Assembly (NCBI RefSeq): GCF_000389635.1
Contig: NC_021182.1
Span: 806,001-870,000 of the forward strand
From: Clostridium pasteurianum BC1
Lineage (GTDB): Bacteria > Bacillota > Clostridia > Clostridiales > Clostridiaceae
Direction of reading: 5' to 3'
DNA length: 64,000 bases
The notes under the pieces are model-generated. The model worked only from the letters and a program-made list of their open reading frames with translations. It made no database searches and was not told the origin of the DNA. Positions 40,420 through 49,401 of the stretch are shown piece after piece; the first letter of the stretch is position 1; every line of letters begins with the position of its first letter. The translations under genes and the position numbers were made by a program.

Positions 40420-41727
40420 TTATATGCTTTTTATAATTAAGACTTCGGCTGCAGCAAATATGATCCAAATAAACAGATTATAAGGTTCCGGTACAGAGGT
40501 AAAAGCACAGGCAAACAGAACAAATATATAATTAGAAATTCCATAGCTCAATTTGCTTGTATTTTTTAGCTTTGTTATAAGTTTATAAAGGTATATTATA
40601 AATACTCCCACTGCTATAAAGCCAACATTACAGAGCCACGTGGATAATAAATCCTTACCCCGTGCAGTACCAAAACCAATACCTAAAATTGGATAGTGCA
40701 TGGCTGCATTTATGAGAAGCTTAAAAATTGATGAGCGCTCCTCACCGGATAAATTATTTCCCATAAATTTATCATAAGAACCGGTTATAAGAGTATCTTT
40801 AATAACTGGATTTAAGTTTACTACAACAATTAAAAGCAGTATAAAAGTAAAAAATATTATGGGAAGAATATAACCTACTTTTTCGCTTTCATTGTGAATA
40901 TCTTTTATGAATAACATGAGTTTATCAAAGATTACTTTTAATATTAGTGCTGCTAAACCTACGACAAAGGTAGTAGAAGTGGATAAGATACCAGTTACAA
41001 TGATTAATAATAGAAATAGTATCTTGTATTTATTGTTTAATATATTTTTTTCTAAAGATACACCTAATGCTATCATGGGAGCTAAAAAATAGCCTAACAT
41101 AGAGGGTTCCTGTGTAACACTATATATCCTTACAAAATAATTTTGTGCACCCTGTGTATTACCACGTATTCCGTTTCTAAAGAATTTATCAAATTCTAAA
41201 TGTTTTAAGTATGCAAATTCCTGATAAAAACCTAACAAGCAGACAGCTATTGTGCTATATACTAATATTTTTATTGATTTTTCTATTTCATCGGGATTAT
41301 GATAAAAATAATTTTTTATACATAAGTATAGGATAAAACAAAATAGTAAATAAGACAGCTGGGTTATATTAGAAGATGTAAAGAAAATATTAGTAATTAA
41401 ACTAGATTGATTCATAATAAATATACTCTTTGAATTGATTAAGGTTGGCATAATTATGGATAAGATACTTATAATCACAAAAATAAATAAAAATTTATTA
41501 GGTCTTATTAGTGTTTTCTTATTGTACATAGATAAAAAGGTCTTTATTATAAAGAAAATTCCAAAATAATAACCTGGCTGTAGACTAAAAGTGCTGCCAA
41601 AATTGATAACACTAGCAGCAGTAAATCCTGAAAAAAATACTATTAAATATAAAAGATATTTAGCATCTTTAAAAAATAAGTAGATTCCTAATGGAATTAA
41701 AAAATATCCTATTATTCCAAGTTCCAT
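40420..41727 (-). CDS. Second Wzy-like polymerase
   Basis: 435 aa, eleven or so helices. Same architecture and key loop motif (YPILGIGFGTARGKDLLSTW) as the polymerase at 35382-36692 and similar N-terminus (KYLLYLIVFFSGFTAASVIN against KYLFYLLFFFSAFTSTALLK), so the two are paralogues. TAGGAGGAATAAC is the ribosome site. It is transcribed against the surrounding genes as a single-gene unit and has no activator box that I can find. Together with the third polymerase at 63434 it suggests more than one polymer or repeat unit is made. Confidence 0.8.
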   Translation of the reverse strand: MELGIIGYFLIPLGIYLFFKDAKYLLYLIVFFSGFTAASVINFGSTFSLQPGYYFGIFFIIKTFLSMYNKKTLIRPNKFLFIFVIISILSIIMPTLINSKSIFIMNQSSLITNIFFTSSNITQLSYLLFCFILYLCIKNYFYHNPDEIEKSIKILVYSTIAVCLLGFYQEFAYLKHLEFDKFFRNGIRGNTQGAQNYFVRIYSVTQEPSMLGYFLAPMIALGVSLEKNILNNKYKILFLLLIIVTGILSTSTTFVVGLAALILKVIFDKLMLFIKDIHNESEKVGYILPIIFFTFILLLIVVVNLNPVIKDTLITGSYDKFMGNNLSGEERSSIFKLLINAAMHYPILGIGFGTARGKDLLSTWLCNVGFIAVGVFIIYLYKLITKLKNTSKLSYGISNYIFVLFACAFTSVPEPYNLFIWIIFAAAEVLIIKSI

Positions 41728-41960
41728 GTTATTCCTCCTAGCTTTTATGTAATATTATAAATATATTTTTGTATAAATCCTATAAAAATTACATTAACAA
41801 ACTTAGTTAGATAATTTTATATAATTCTTTACACAAAAATATATTGAATGATATTACAATTATAGTAAAATATTTATGAATATACAATTATTATTTTTAT
41901 TTTTGACAAATTATTTAATAATCGCTTATTTTAGAACACACTTATTAGGAGTGATAAATT

Positions 41961-42812
41961 ATGAATAAAAAATATAAAATATCCTTAATAATGGCTACAC
42001 TGGGAAGAGAAATAGAAGTAAGAAATTTTATTGAGTCATTACTAGTGCAAAACTATAAAAATTATGAGTTAATCATTGTGGACCAAAATGATGGGGATTT
42101 TATAAAAAAAATTTCTGATGAATACAGGGGGAAAATGGATATAGTATATATATACTCTGAGAAAAAGGGGCTAAGTTTATCAAGGAATCTTGGATTAAAA
42201 CATGTGTCTGGTGATATAATTGCTTTTCCAGATGATGATTGTGAGTATAGCCAGGGAATGTTAGAACGGATTATCGATAAATTTGAAAATGAGAATATAG
42301 ACATAGTAACATTTAAATCCATTGATAAAATAAGTGAGGCTGATAGTAATAATAAATGGGAGAGCACTACGCAGGAAGTAAGTATATTTAATATATTTAA
42401 AACATCAATAAGTTACACTATATTCATTAAGGTTAAAAATATAAAAGATATAAGTTTTGATGAAAAGCTAGGAGTTGGAGCGTATTTTGGCTCTGCTGAA
42501 GAAAGCGATATGTTATCCAATCTGCTGAGTAAATCCTATAAGTCAAAATATTATCCAAATATATTTGCATATCATCCCATTAAAATAGAAGTAAGTGATA
42601 GATATTTTGAGTATGCATTGGGTATGGGAGCCTTTGTAAAAAAGGAAGTTTTTTATAGAAAAAATTATAAATATTTTTTTAAAGGGTTTCAATATATATT
42701 TATAAGACCAATTGGTGGATTAATACTCTCCCTTTTAAAATTTAGAATTAAAAGTGCAAAGAGATATAAAGGAATTTTTTTAGGAAGGCTTTTGGGATTT
42801 ATAAAATATTAA
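41961..42812 (+). CDS. GT2 family glycosyltransferase
   Basis: 283 aa GT-A enzyme: 'KISLIMATLGREIEVRNFIE', 'YELIIVDQNDGDF', then the metal-binding 'FPDDDCEYSQ'. C-terminal hydrophobic/basic segments (FFKGFQYIFIRPIGGLILSL) probably attach it to the membrane. Inverting transfer from a nucleotide sugar to a lipid-linked acceptor. TAGGAGTG ribosome site. It is followed by an AT-rich inverted repeat and activator box C, so it probably forms its own unit with a separate promoter in 41728-41960. Confidence 0.85.
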   Translation: MNKKYKISLIMATLGREIEVRNFIESLLVQNYKNYELIIVDQNDGDFIKKISDEYRGKMDIVYIYSEKKGLSLSRNLGLKHVSGDIIAFPDDDCEYSQGMLERIIDKFENENIDIVTFKSIDKISEADSNNKWESTTQEVSIFNIFKTSISYTIFIKVKNIKDISFDEKLGVGAYFGSAEESDMLSNLLSKSYKSKYYPNIFAYHPIKIEVSDRYFEYALGMGAFVKKEVFYRKNYKYFFKGFQYIFIRPIGGLILSLLKFRIKSAKRYKGIFLGRLLGFIKY

Positions 42813-42835
42813 ATAAAATTAATTATTATTAATTA

Positions 42836-42869
42836 TGTTCAGAAAATGTTCAATATAAATTTGTATCAT
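42836..42869 (+). promoter_or_regulatory. Activator box C and -10
   Basis: TGTTCA (42836-42841), GAAAA, TGTTCA (42847-42852), 11 nt, TATCAT (42864-42869). A perfect hexamer repeat; the cleanest box of the set. It precedes the unit starting at 42986. Confidence 0.75.
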
Positions 42870-42985
42870 TAAGCAGTGTAGATGAAAAATAATATGTAAG
42901 ACACAAGATTAAATGAAATATTGAATTTAAAATCATGATTAATGATTATTCTGGAGATAAGTAGTTATGAAAGGAATGGATATTA

Positions 42986-43981
42986 GTGGGATATTTAGTG
43001 TCTGTAATAATTCCTGTGTATAACAGTGAAAAATATATAGAGGATACTATAAAAAGTATATTGAATCAAACCTATGATGATATTGAAATCATTACAATTG
43101 ATGATGGCAGCTCTGATGAATCTGCTAAAGTTATAAAAGAGCTCATAAGTATTTATAAGGGTAAAAAAACAATAAAGTACTATTATCAAGAAAACTCAGG
43201 AGTATCTATAGCCAGAAATAGCGGAATTGAAAAAGCTACTGGAAAATATATAGCTTTTATGGATAGTGATGATTTGTGGAAAGATACTAAAATAGAGGCT
43301 CAAATGAAAATGATTGAGAAAACTTCAATGAAAGCCTGCTATTGTGGATTTTTAGATTTCTTTCAAGAAGATAATTTAACAAAGAAAAGAAAAATGAAGC
43401 TGCTTTCAGGAAGAATATTATATGATTTTTTAAAAGATGACGTGATATGTTGGACAGGCACCTGGGTTATGGAAAAATCCTTAGTTGATAAAAATAATAT
43501 TAGATTTACTGAAAATTGCAATTGGGGAGAGGATCTTGAATTTTTCTTTAAAATCGCTGCAATAACAGAGGTATGCTGTGTTGGAGAATATTTAGCGTTA
43601 TACAGAATAAGACCCAATTCATTAACCACTTCTTCATCATTTTTAAAACGAAGTGAGGATATACATGTTTTAATTAATTTAGATAAATGGATGAAACAAA
43701 ATGCTGATAAACTTATCTATAAAAATATAGATAAAATATCAAATTTAATTTATCAGTTCAGGATACCTTTTTCTTTAATTAACTATACTTATGCTTATAT
43801 AAATACTTCCAGTAATGAAGATATACATAAAAATTTCAATTCAGTATATGAAAAATTATACACTAATCATATGAAAAATTTAAGTTTAATTAACGGATTA
43901 AAGAGTTTAAAGCTATATGTAAAATTGTATCTAATGCGTTTTAGACTATATAAATACAGGCCTCGTAAAAATTTAGAATGA
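42986..43981 (+). CDS. GT2 family glycosyltransferase
   Basis: 331 aa, GTG start with AAAGGAATGG upstream. 'VSVIIPVYNSEKYIEDTIKS', 'IITIDDGSSD' and 'AFMDSDDLWK' (DxD) define a GT-A family 2 enzyme; the C-terminal basic region (LYLMRFRLYKYRPRKN) likely contacts the membrane. First gene behind box C, followed at 46 nt by the Wzz-like gene, so it is probably cotranscribed with the Wzz and glycoside hydrolase genes. Donor sugar unknown. Confidence 0.87.
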   Translation: MGYLVSVIIPVYNSEKYIEDTIKSILNQTYDDIEIITIDDGSSDESAKVIKELISIYKGKKTIKYYYQENSGVSIARNSGIEKATGKYIAFMDSDDLWKDTKIEAQMKMIEKTSMKACYCGFLDFFQEDNLTKKRKMKLLSGRILYDFLKDDVICWTGTWVMEKSLVDKNNIRFTENCNWGEDLEFFFKIAAITEVCCVGEYLALYRIRPNSLTTSSSFLKRSEDIHVLINLDKWMKQNADKLIYKNIDKISNLIYQFRIPFSLINYTYAYINTSSNEDIHKNFNSVYEKLYTNHMKNLSLINGLKSLKLYVKLYLMRFRLYKYRPRKNLE

Positions 43982-44027
43982 TATTAATAAAGCAAAAACG
44001 TAGTAAATTATACTTGGGAGGTACTCT

Positions 44028-44666
44028 ATGAAGGATGAAAATGTTATAGACTTAAATGAAGTTTTTTACACCATAAAAAAGAGAAAAGTTTTAATAATAA
44101 TAATTACTTTAGTCCCTGTTATTATATCTGTAATTATAAGCTTTTTTATTATGTCTCCAGTGTATGAATCATCCTCAACTGTAATAATAATTGGACATAA
44201 AAATGATATGCAGGTACAGGACCCCAGCAGCCAGTATACTAATGTGATGATGTATCAAAGTCTCACAAAAACTTATGCTGATCTTGCTACATCAAGATTT
44301 ATTGAGGAAAAAGCAGCTCAAAAACTTGGTAAAAGTATAACAGCATCTCAATTAGGTAGTTCTATTACAGTTACTCCAAGAGATGAAACTCAGCTTATTG
44401 ATATAAAAGCTAATGGTAATACACCAGAAGAAGCTTTAGAGAGAGTACAAGCTATTTCAGAGGCCTTTTCAGAGAATATAAATAGTATTAGCAGTATAGC
44501 AGAAGTAAATATAGTTGATAATGGACAATTGCCACAGTCTCCTATTAAGCCAAATAAAAAATTATATATTGCCATATCATTTATTATAGGAATTTTACTA
44601 TCTATAACTACAGCAATTTCTTTAGAGCGAAGAACTGAAAAGACAGTGAAAGAAGTTAAGAAATAA
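44028..44666 (+). CDS. YveK/CapA-type Wzz chain-length protein, copy 1
   Basis: 212 aa. Two membrane helices (about 20-42 and 178-198) bracket an extracytoplasmic Wzz domain; 'MSPVYESSSTVIIIG' and the 'PIKPNKKLYIAISFIIGILL' proline-rich segment before helix 2 are typical. Such proteins are the membrane activators of bacterial tyrosine kinases and set chain length. Unlike copy 2 (46140), the kinase gene is not adjacent, and the cytoplasmic tail is short (about 14 residues), so it may lack the kinase-activating end. TTGGGAGGT ribosome site. Confidence 0.87.
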   Translation: MKDENVIDLNEVFYTIKKRKVLIIIITLVPVIISVIISFFIMSPVYESSSTVIIIGHKNDMQVQDPSSQYTNVMMYQSLTKTYADLATSRFIEEKAAQKLGKSITASQLGSSITVTPRDETQLIDIKANGNTPEEALERVQAISEAFSENINSISSIAEVNIVDNGQLPQSPIKPNKKLYIAISFIIGILLSITTAISLERRTEKTVKEVKK

Positions 44667-44710
44667 CCTAAGTTGTACATGAAAAAGAATAAATAAATGG
44701 GGAATAAATA

Positions 44711-45937
44711 ATGCTGAAAAATAAAAAGGTAATATTTTTAATAGTACCAATTATAATAATTAGTATTTTTGTTTTAGTTAAAGTATACAGGTCAATAAAC
44801 AACAATAATTCTATGACATTAACAGGAGTAAATATTCATTCTTTAGGAATGAAGGACAGCGAAATAAAAAAAATTACTGGAGCCGGACTGAAAATTGTAA
44901 GAATAGATTTATTTTGGTCTTCTGTGGAATATAAAAAAGGTACATATGATTTTTCTAAGTATGATAAATTTGTAAATGATATGGAAAAAAATAATGTAAA
45001 AATACTTTTTGTGTTAGATTATGAGAATAAATTTTATGATGATGGACTTTCTCCACATACGGATGAAGGACGAAAAGCCTTTACTAATTTTGCTAAAGCC
45101 GCTGTAGAACGTTATAGAGGAAAAAGCATTATGTGGGAGATCTGGAATGAACCCAATGGAGGTTTTTGGCATCCAAAGGCTAATTGGGAAGATTACTTTA
45201 ATTTAGCTATGGATGCAATAAAAGCAATTAAATCAGTAGACAAAGATGCATTTATAGCGGCACCAGCAGCATCAGAAGTTCAATATAATTTTTTTGATTA
45301 TTTAGGGAGTAAAGGATTATTCAAATATATAGATGCTGTCAGCGTTCACCCATACAGAAAATCAAATCCGGAGACCGTTATTGAGGATTATAAAAACTTA
45401 AAAAATTTAATAGAAAATTATCCTCACAATAGAAATATTAAAATTTTTTCTGGTGAATGGGGATATTCTACTTCATGGGAAGGAATGAGTGAAACAAAGC
45501 AGGCACAGTATTGCATTCGTCAATATTTATCAAACACCATCAGTGGAGTTAATACAAGCATTTGGTATGACTGGATTAATGATGGAAATGATAAAAACAA
45601 TCCCGAACATAATTTTGGAGTAATGTATAGTGATTCAACCCCTAAACCAACTTATTATGCAATTAAGACTATGAATGAAACATTGAAAGGGTATGACTAC
45701 ATAAAAAGAGTGGATACGGCATCAAAAAATGATTATGTACTCATGTTTAGAAAGGGCAGTAAAATAGCCTATGCGGTATGGACAACAAGCAGTGAAAGTC
45801 ATGATATAAATATATCTGTAGAAAATAATAATGTTCAGATTATAGATCTTATTGGAGGAATTCGTAGAGACAAAGCTTCTGATAAAAAATACAGTATCAA
45901 TTTAGATGGAAGTGTAAAATATATTTTAACTTATTGA
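44711..45937 (+). CDS. Membrane-anchored clan-A glycoside hydrolase (GH39/PslG-like)
   Basis: 408 aa. N-terminal helix (about 6-24) with no lipobox anchors a (beta/alpha)8 domain outside the membrane. The acid/base Glu147 lies in WEIWNEPNG and the nucleophile Glu249 in FSGEWGYS, both textbook clan-A positions. The C-terminal 60 residues form a small beta domain. Closest well-known parallel is PslG, a GH39 enzyme inside the Pseudomonas Psl exopolysaccharide operon, which trims polymer and affects chain release. Cotranscribed with Wzz copy 1, closed by a hairpin at 45938-45985. Confidence 0.82.
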   Translation: MLKNKKVIFLIVPIIIISIFVLVKVYRSINNNNSMTLTGVNIHSLGMKDSEIKKITGAGLKIVRIDLFWSSVEYKKGTYDFSKYDKFVNDMEKNNVKILFVLDYENKFYDDGLSPHTDEGRKAFTNFAKAAVERYRGKSIMWEIWNEPNGGFWHPKANWEDYFNLAMDAIKAIKSVDKDAFIAAPAASEVQYNFFDYLGSKGLFKYIDAVSVHPYRKSNPETVIEDYKNLKNLIENYPHNRNIKIFSGEWGYSTSWEGMSETKQAQYCIRQYLSNTISGVNTSIWYDWINDGNDKNNPEHNFGVMYSDSTPKPTYYAIKTMNETLKGYDYIKRVDTASKNDYVLMFRKGSKIAYAVWTTSSESHDINISVENNNVQIIDLIGGIRRDKASDKKYSINLDGSVKYILTY

Positions 45938-45986
45938 AAAGGAGCTGTTTTACAATACATATATGAATTGTAAGACAGCTCTTTTA
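45938..45986 (+). terminator. Terminator of the GT2/Wzz/GH unit
   Basis: AAAGGAGCTGTTTTACAAT / ATTGTAAGACAGCTCTTTT, long stem with one G-U pair, then TTTT. It separates this unit from box D. Confidence 0.8.
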
Positions 45987-46061
45987 ACTATTGTACTGCT
46001 AAAATAATTATTAAAATATTGAACAATGCTATTCTTAAATTTAATGAATATTTTTTAAATG

Positions 46062-46095
46062 TGTTCAGAATATGTTCAGTAGAAATTTGTACTAT
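46062..46095 (+). promoter_or_regulatory. Activator box D and -10
   Basis: TGTTCA (46062-46067), GAATA, TGTTCA (46073-46078), 11 nt, TACTAT (46090-46095). Perfect hexamer repeat. It precedes the Wzz, BY-kinase and sugar-transferase unit starting at 46140. Confidence 0.75.
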
Positions 46096-46139
46096 TAAAT
46101 TATACTTAATTGTAGCATAGAGAATTGAGGTAATAAAAA

Positions 46140-46832
46140 ATGAAAAAAAATGAACAAATACGATTAATTGGGTTTAATGAATTTTTTTGTATCATTGCCA
46201 AAAGAAAAATGATAATGATTATCATAACTCTAATAAGTGTTTTGATTTCTGGATTTATCAGTTTTTTTATGATGTCTCCTGTATATGAATCACAGGCTAG
46301 TGTAATTGTTGATAAAAGGGGAGATGGATCAACACAAAATGTTCAATATAACGATGTAATGATGTATCAAAATCTTGTTAAAACTTATGCAAATATTGCT
46401 CTTTCAGATAAGATATATTCTGAAGCAGCTGAAAAATTAAATAATACCATATCTGCTGATGAACTTGCTAAAAGTACTACAATTGAACCAATTCAAGATA
46501 CTCAAATGCTTACAGTTACTGTGCACGGTACAAGTCCTACAAAAACTTTAGATTCAATAAAATCAATAACAGGTTCTTTTATTGAAGTAGCAAATAGTGT
46601 TTATCCTGCTGGAGATATTAGAATTGTAAATCAGGGAAAACTTCCTAAAGCTCCTATAAAACCTAATAAAAAATTTAATATTATAGTTGGATTTTTAATA
46701 GGTATACTAATTTCAATAGGATTAATTTTTCTATTAGATTATTTTGACGACACCGTTGAGAGCATAGAAGATATTAAAAGAAACTTTGATTTACCAATAC
46801 TAGGAACTATACAGATGGAAGAAAAAAGTTAG
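46140..46832 (+). CDS. YveK/CapA-type Wzz chain-length protein, copy 2 (kinase modulator)
   Basis: 230 aa, paralogue of 44028-44666: helices at about 22-44 and 180-200, 'MMSPVYESQASVIVDKRGDG', 'PIKPNKKFNIIVGFLIGILI'. The cytoplasmic tail (about 30 residues, DDTVESIEDIKRNFDLPILG) is longer than in copy 1 and includes the segment that activates the partner BY-kinase, which starts 16 nt downstream. It controls polymer length and export at the membrane. First gene behind box D. Confidence 0.9.
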   Translation: MKKNEQIRLIGFNEFFCIIAKRKMIMIIITLISVLISGFISFFMMSPVYESQASVIVDKRGDGSTQNVQYNDVMMYQNLVKTYANIALSDKIYSEAAEKLNNTISADELAKSTTIEPIQDTQMLTVTVHGTSPTKTLDSIKSITGSFIEVANSVYPAGDIRIVNQGKLPKAPIKPNKKFNIIVGFLIGILISIGLIFLLDYFDDTVESIEDIKRNFDLPILGTIQMEEKS

Positions 46833-46848
46833 AAAGGAATATTGAAAT

Positions 46849-47520
46849 ATGCTGATATTTAAAGATAAGCCTAAATCATCTATATCAGAAGGGTACAGGA
46901 CATTAAGAAATAATATACAATTTTTTAGTTTAGATAATAATATAAAAGCACTATTGATAACAAGTTCCTCTCCTTGCGAAGGAAAATCCACAGTAGCATC
47001 TAATTTGGCTCTGTCCATTGCAGAATTAAACAATAAGGTTTTGATTTTGGATTGCGATTTAAGAAGGCCTTCAATACATAAGAAATTTCATTTATCCGAT
47101 GAAAAGGGTCTTTCAAATTTATTGATAGGAGAATATAAGTTTAATGAGGTAGTTCAAAAATACAATGACAATCTATATATTTTGACTTCTGGAACAATAC
47201 CTCCAAACCCTTCAGAGATGCTTTCCTCTAATAAGATGAAGGATTTTTTGACAAAAGTTAAAGAAGACTTTGACTATATTATTTTGGATACATCACCTGT
47301 TGTATCCCTATCAGATGTTCAAGCTTTAGCAACGTTAGCAGATGGCGTACTTTTAGTACTAGCTTCTGGTGAATCAGAAATTACTGAAGTCAATAAAGCA
47401 ATTAAGCTATTAAGTTATGTTAAAGCTAATATAATAGGGATTGTAGCAAATAAGCTTAAATACAGCAGGAAAAGCATAAAAAAATATAACAGTTATTATA
47501 ACAAAGATATAAAAATTTAA
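46849..47520 (+). CDS. CpsD/CapB-type bacterial tyrosine kinase
   Basis: 223-aa cytoplasmic ATPase/kinase. Walker A SSPCEGKST (about 40-48), Walker A' VLILDCDLRRP (about 65-74) and Walker B DYIILDTSPV (about 142-151) are intact. The C-terminus has a tyrosine cluster (YSRKSIKKYNSYYNKD) for autophosphorylation. It works with the Wzz protein just upstream (16-nt gap) to cycle polymer assembly and can phosphorylate enzymes such as Ugd or the sugar transferase. AAAGGAATATTG precedes the ATG. Confidence 0.92.
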   Translation: MLIFKDKPKSSISEGYRTLRNNIQFFSLDNNIKALLITSSSPCEGKSTVASNLALSIAELNNKVLILDCDLRRPSIHKKFHLSDEKGLSNLLIGEYKFNEVVQKYNDNLYILTSGTIPPNPSEMLSSNKMKDFLTKVKEDFDYIILDTSPVVSLSDVQALATLADGVLLVLASGESEITEVNKAIKLLSYVKANIIGIVANKLKYSRKSIKKYNSYYNKDIKI

Positions 47521-47545
47521 AGTAAAAGGGTCGGGAGGGATTTTA

Positions 47546-48214
47546 TTGCAAAATGAAAAGTTAAGTGAGGAAATAAATTTTAACCATTATGAAAATAAAT
47601 ATTGGAAAAGCAGTATCTATTATTGCCTAAAGAGAATAATTGATATCTTTGGATCTTTAGTTGGAATAATTCTATTAAGTCCTGTTTTCATAATAATCAC
47701 TATAGCAATTAAGATTGATTCAAAAGGTCCCGTAATATTCTCGCAGTATAGGGTTGGTAAAAATGATAAGTTGTTTAAGATGTATAAATTTAGATCTATG
47801 GTGCCAGACGCAGAAAAATTATTAATAAAATTAAAGGATAAAAATGAGATGTCAGGCCCTATGTTTAAAATGAAAGAGGATCCCAGAATAACTAGAATTG
47901 GTAAATTTATAAGAAGGACAAGTATTGATGAACTTCCGCAATTATTTAATATATTAAAGGGCCACATGTCTTTTGTAGGACCAAGACCAAATTTACCTAG
48001 AGAAGTAGCTAATTTCAGTAATTATCATAAATTAAAACTTCTTGCAAAGCCAGGACTAACTTGTTATTGGCAGGTTATGGGAAGAAATGAGATAGACTTT
48101 GAGGATTGGATGAAACTTGATATAAAGTATATAGAAGAAAGAAATACATGGGTGGATATAAAACTTATAATCAAGACATTCTTTGTGCTGTTTGGGGATA
48201 AGAATGCTCATTAG
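47546..48214 (+). CDS. Undecaprenyl-phosphate sugar phosphotransferase (initiating enzyme), copy 1
   Basis: 222 aa. One re-entrant hydrophobic helix (about 30-53), then the conserved catalytic domain: 'KIDSKGPVIFSQYRVGKNDK', 'MYKFRSMVPDAE', 'RITRIGKFIRRTSIDELPQL', 'SFVGPRPNLPREV' and 'KPGLTCYWQVMGRN'. It loads the first sugar-1-phosphate on undecaprenyl phosphate. TTG start with GGGAGGG 7 nt upstream. The near-identical gene at 55956 begins ATG-TTG-CAA, so this copy seems to have lost its ATG and uses the second codon. Last gene of the box D unit. Confidence 0.9.
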   Translation: MQNEKLSEEINFNHYENKYWKSSIYYCLKRIIDIFGSLVGIILLSPVFIIITIAIKIDSKGPVIFSQYRVGKNDKLFKMYKFRSMVPDAEKLLIKLKDKNEMSGPMFKMKEDPRITRIGKFIRRTSIDELPQLFNILKGHMSFVGPRPNLPREVANFSNYHKLKLLAKPGLTCYWQVMGRNEIDFEDWMKLDIKYIEERNTWVDIKLIIKTFFVLFGDKNAH

Positions 48215-48318
48215 GCATAAATAAAAAATTATGGGTGGTTATTTTTAGTTACGGCAAGTTTAAATATCAGTATCACTAGCTATTGTATAAAAATAATACT
48301 TTAGGGGAGGTAAAATAA

Positions 48319-49368
48319 ATGTTATGTGCACTTATAATGGCAGGGGGAAAAGGTGAAAGATTCTGGCCTCTTTCTACAGATGAAAAACCTAAGCAATTTT
48401 TAAAATTACTTGGTGAGGAAACTATGATACAGATGACTGTAAACAGATTAAAAGATTTGATACCTGTTGATAGAATATTTGTGGTTACAGGAGAAAGATA
48501 TATAAGCTTAGTAAAAGAACAGCTTCCTGAACTTTCTGAAAAGAATATAATAGTGGAACCAATAGGTAAAAATACAGCACCTTGTATAGCACTATCTGCT
48601 TTTCAAATAGAAAAACAATATAAAGATGCCACTATTGCAGTGCTTCCATCAGATCAACTTATAAAAAATGAAGAGGAGTTTAGAAATGTTATAGCGGCAG
48701 CGGACTCTTTTATAGAAGAAAATCAGGATTCCATTGTAACTCTAGGAATGAAACCTGACAGACCGGAGACAGGCTATGGGTATATAAAATGTGATAGAAC
48801 TTCTTCTATAGTAAATGGATTAAAGATAAGAAATGTAGATATGTTTGTTGAAAAGCCAAATCTTGAAAAAGCAAAGCAGTATTTAAACAATGGAAACTTT
48901 TTATGGAACGGTGGAATGTTTGTTTGGAAGGCAAAAAACATATTAAGACTTACAGAAAAATATATGAAAAACACCTATGATGTTCTTAAGGAAATAGCTT
49001 GTACTTCAGAAGAAGAATATATGAATAAACTTAAAAGTAATTATGTTTTAGTAGACAGTGTTTCCATAGACTATGCCATAATGGAAAAAGCTAAAGATAT
49101 ATATGTGATACCAAGTGAATTCGGTTGGGATGATGTGGGAACCTGGTATTCTGTGGAGAGATATAGAGATAAGGATGAAAATAACAATGTTTGTGTAGGA
49201 AATATAATAAATATAAACAGCAAAAATAATATTGTAGTAGGAAAGAATAAACCTGTTATTATTTTCGGTCTTGAAGATATATTTGTAGTTGAAAGCAATG
49301 ATATTATTCTGATAGGTAATAAAGATGATATTAAGGATATAAAGGAGATTAAGAAGACGGTTATATGA
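48319..49368 (+). CDS. manC: Mannose-1-phosphate guanylyltransferase
   Basis: 349 aa, the short form without the C-terminal isomerase domain. 'ALIMAGGKGERFWPLSTDEK', then 'PKQFL' is the nucleotidyltransferase signature; 'ETGYGYIKC', 'FVEKPN' and 'FLWNGGMFVW' are further ManC blocks. Converts mannose-1-phosphate and GTP to GDP-mannose in the cytosol, the donor expected for the GT4 enzymes nearby. GGGGAGG ribosome site. A 104-nt gap separates it from the sugar transferase; 33 nt separate it from the pyruvyl transferase. Confidence 0.92.
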   Translation: MLCALIMAGGKGERFWPLSTDEKPKQFLKLLGEETMIQMTVNRLKDLIPVDRIFVVTGERYISLVKEQLPELSEKNIIVEPIGKNTAPCIALSAFQIEKQYKDATIAVLPSDQLIKNEEEFRNVIAAADSFIEENQDSIVTLGMKPDRPETGYGYIKCDRTSSIVNGLKIRNVDMFVEKPNLEKAKQYLNNGNFLWNGGMFVWKAKNILRLTEKYMKNTYDVLKEIACTSEEEYMNKLKSNYVLVDSVSIDYAIMEKAKDIYVIPSEFGWDDVGTWYSVERYRDKDENNNVCVGNIININSKNNIVVGKNKPVIIFGLEDIFVVESNDIILIGNKDDIKDIKEIKKTVI

Positions 49369-49401
49369 TTGTAAATTTTCATTTAACTTTAAGGAGAAAC
49401 T

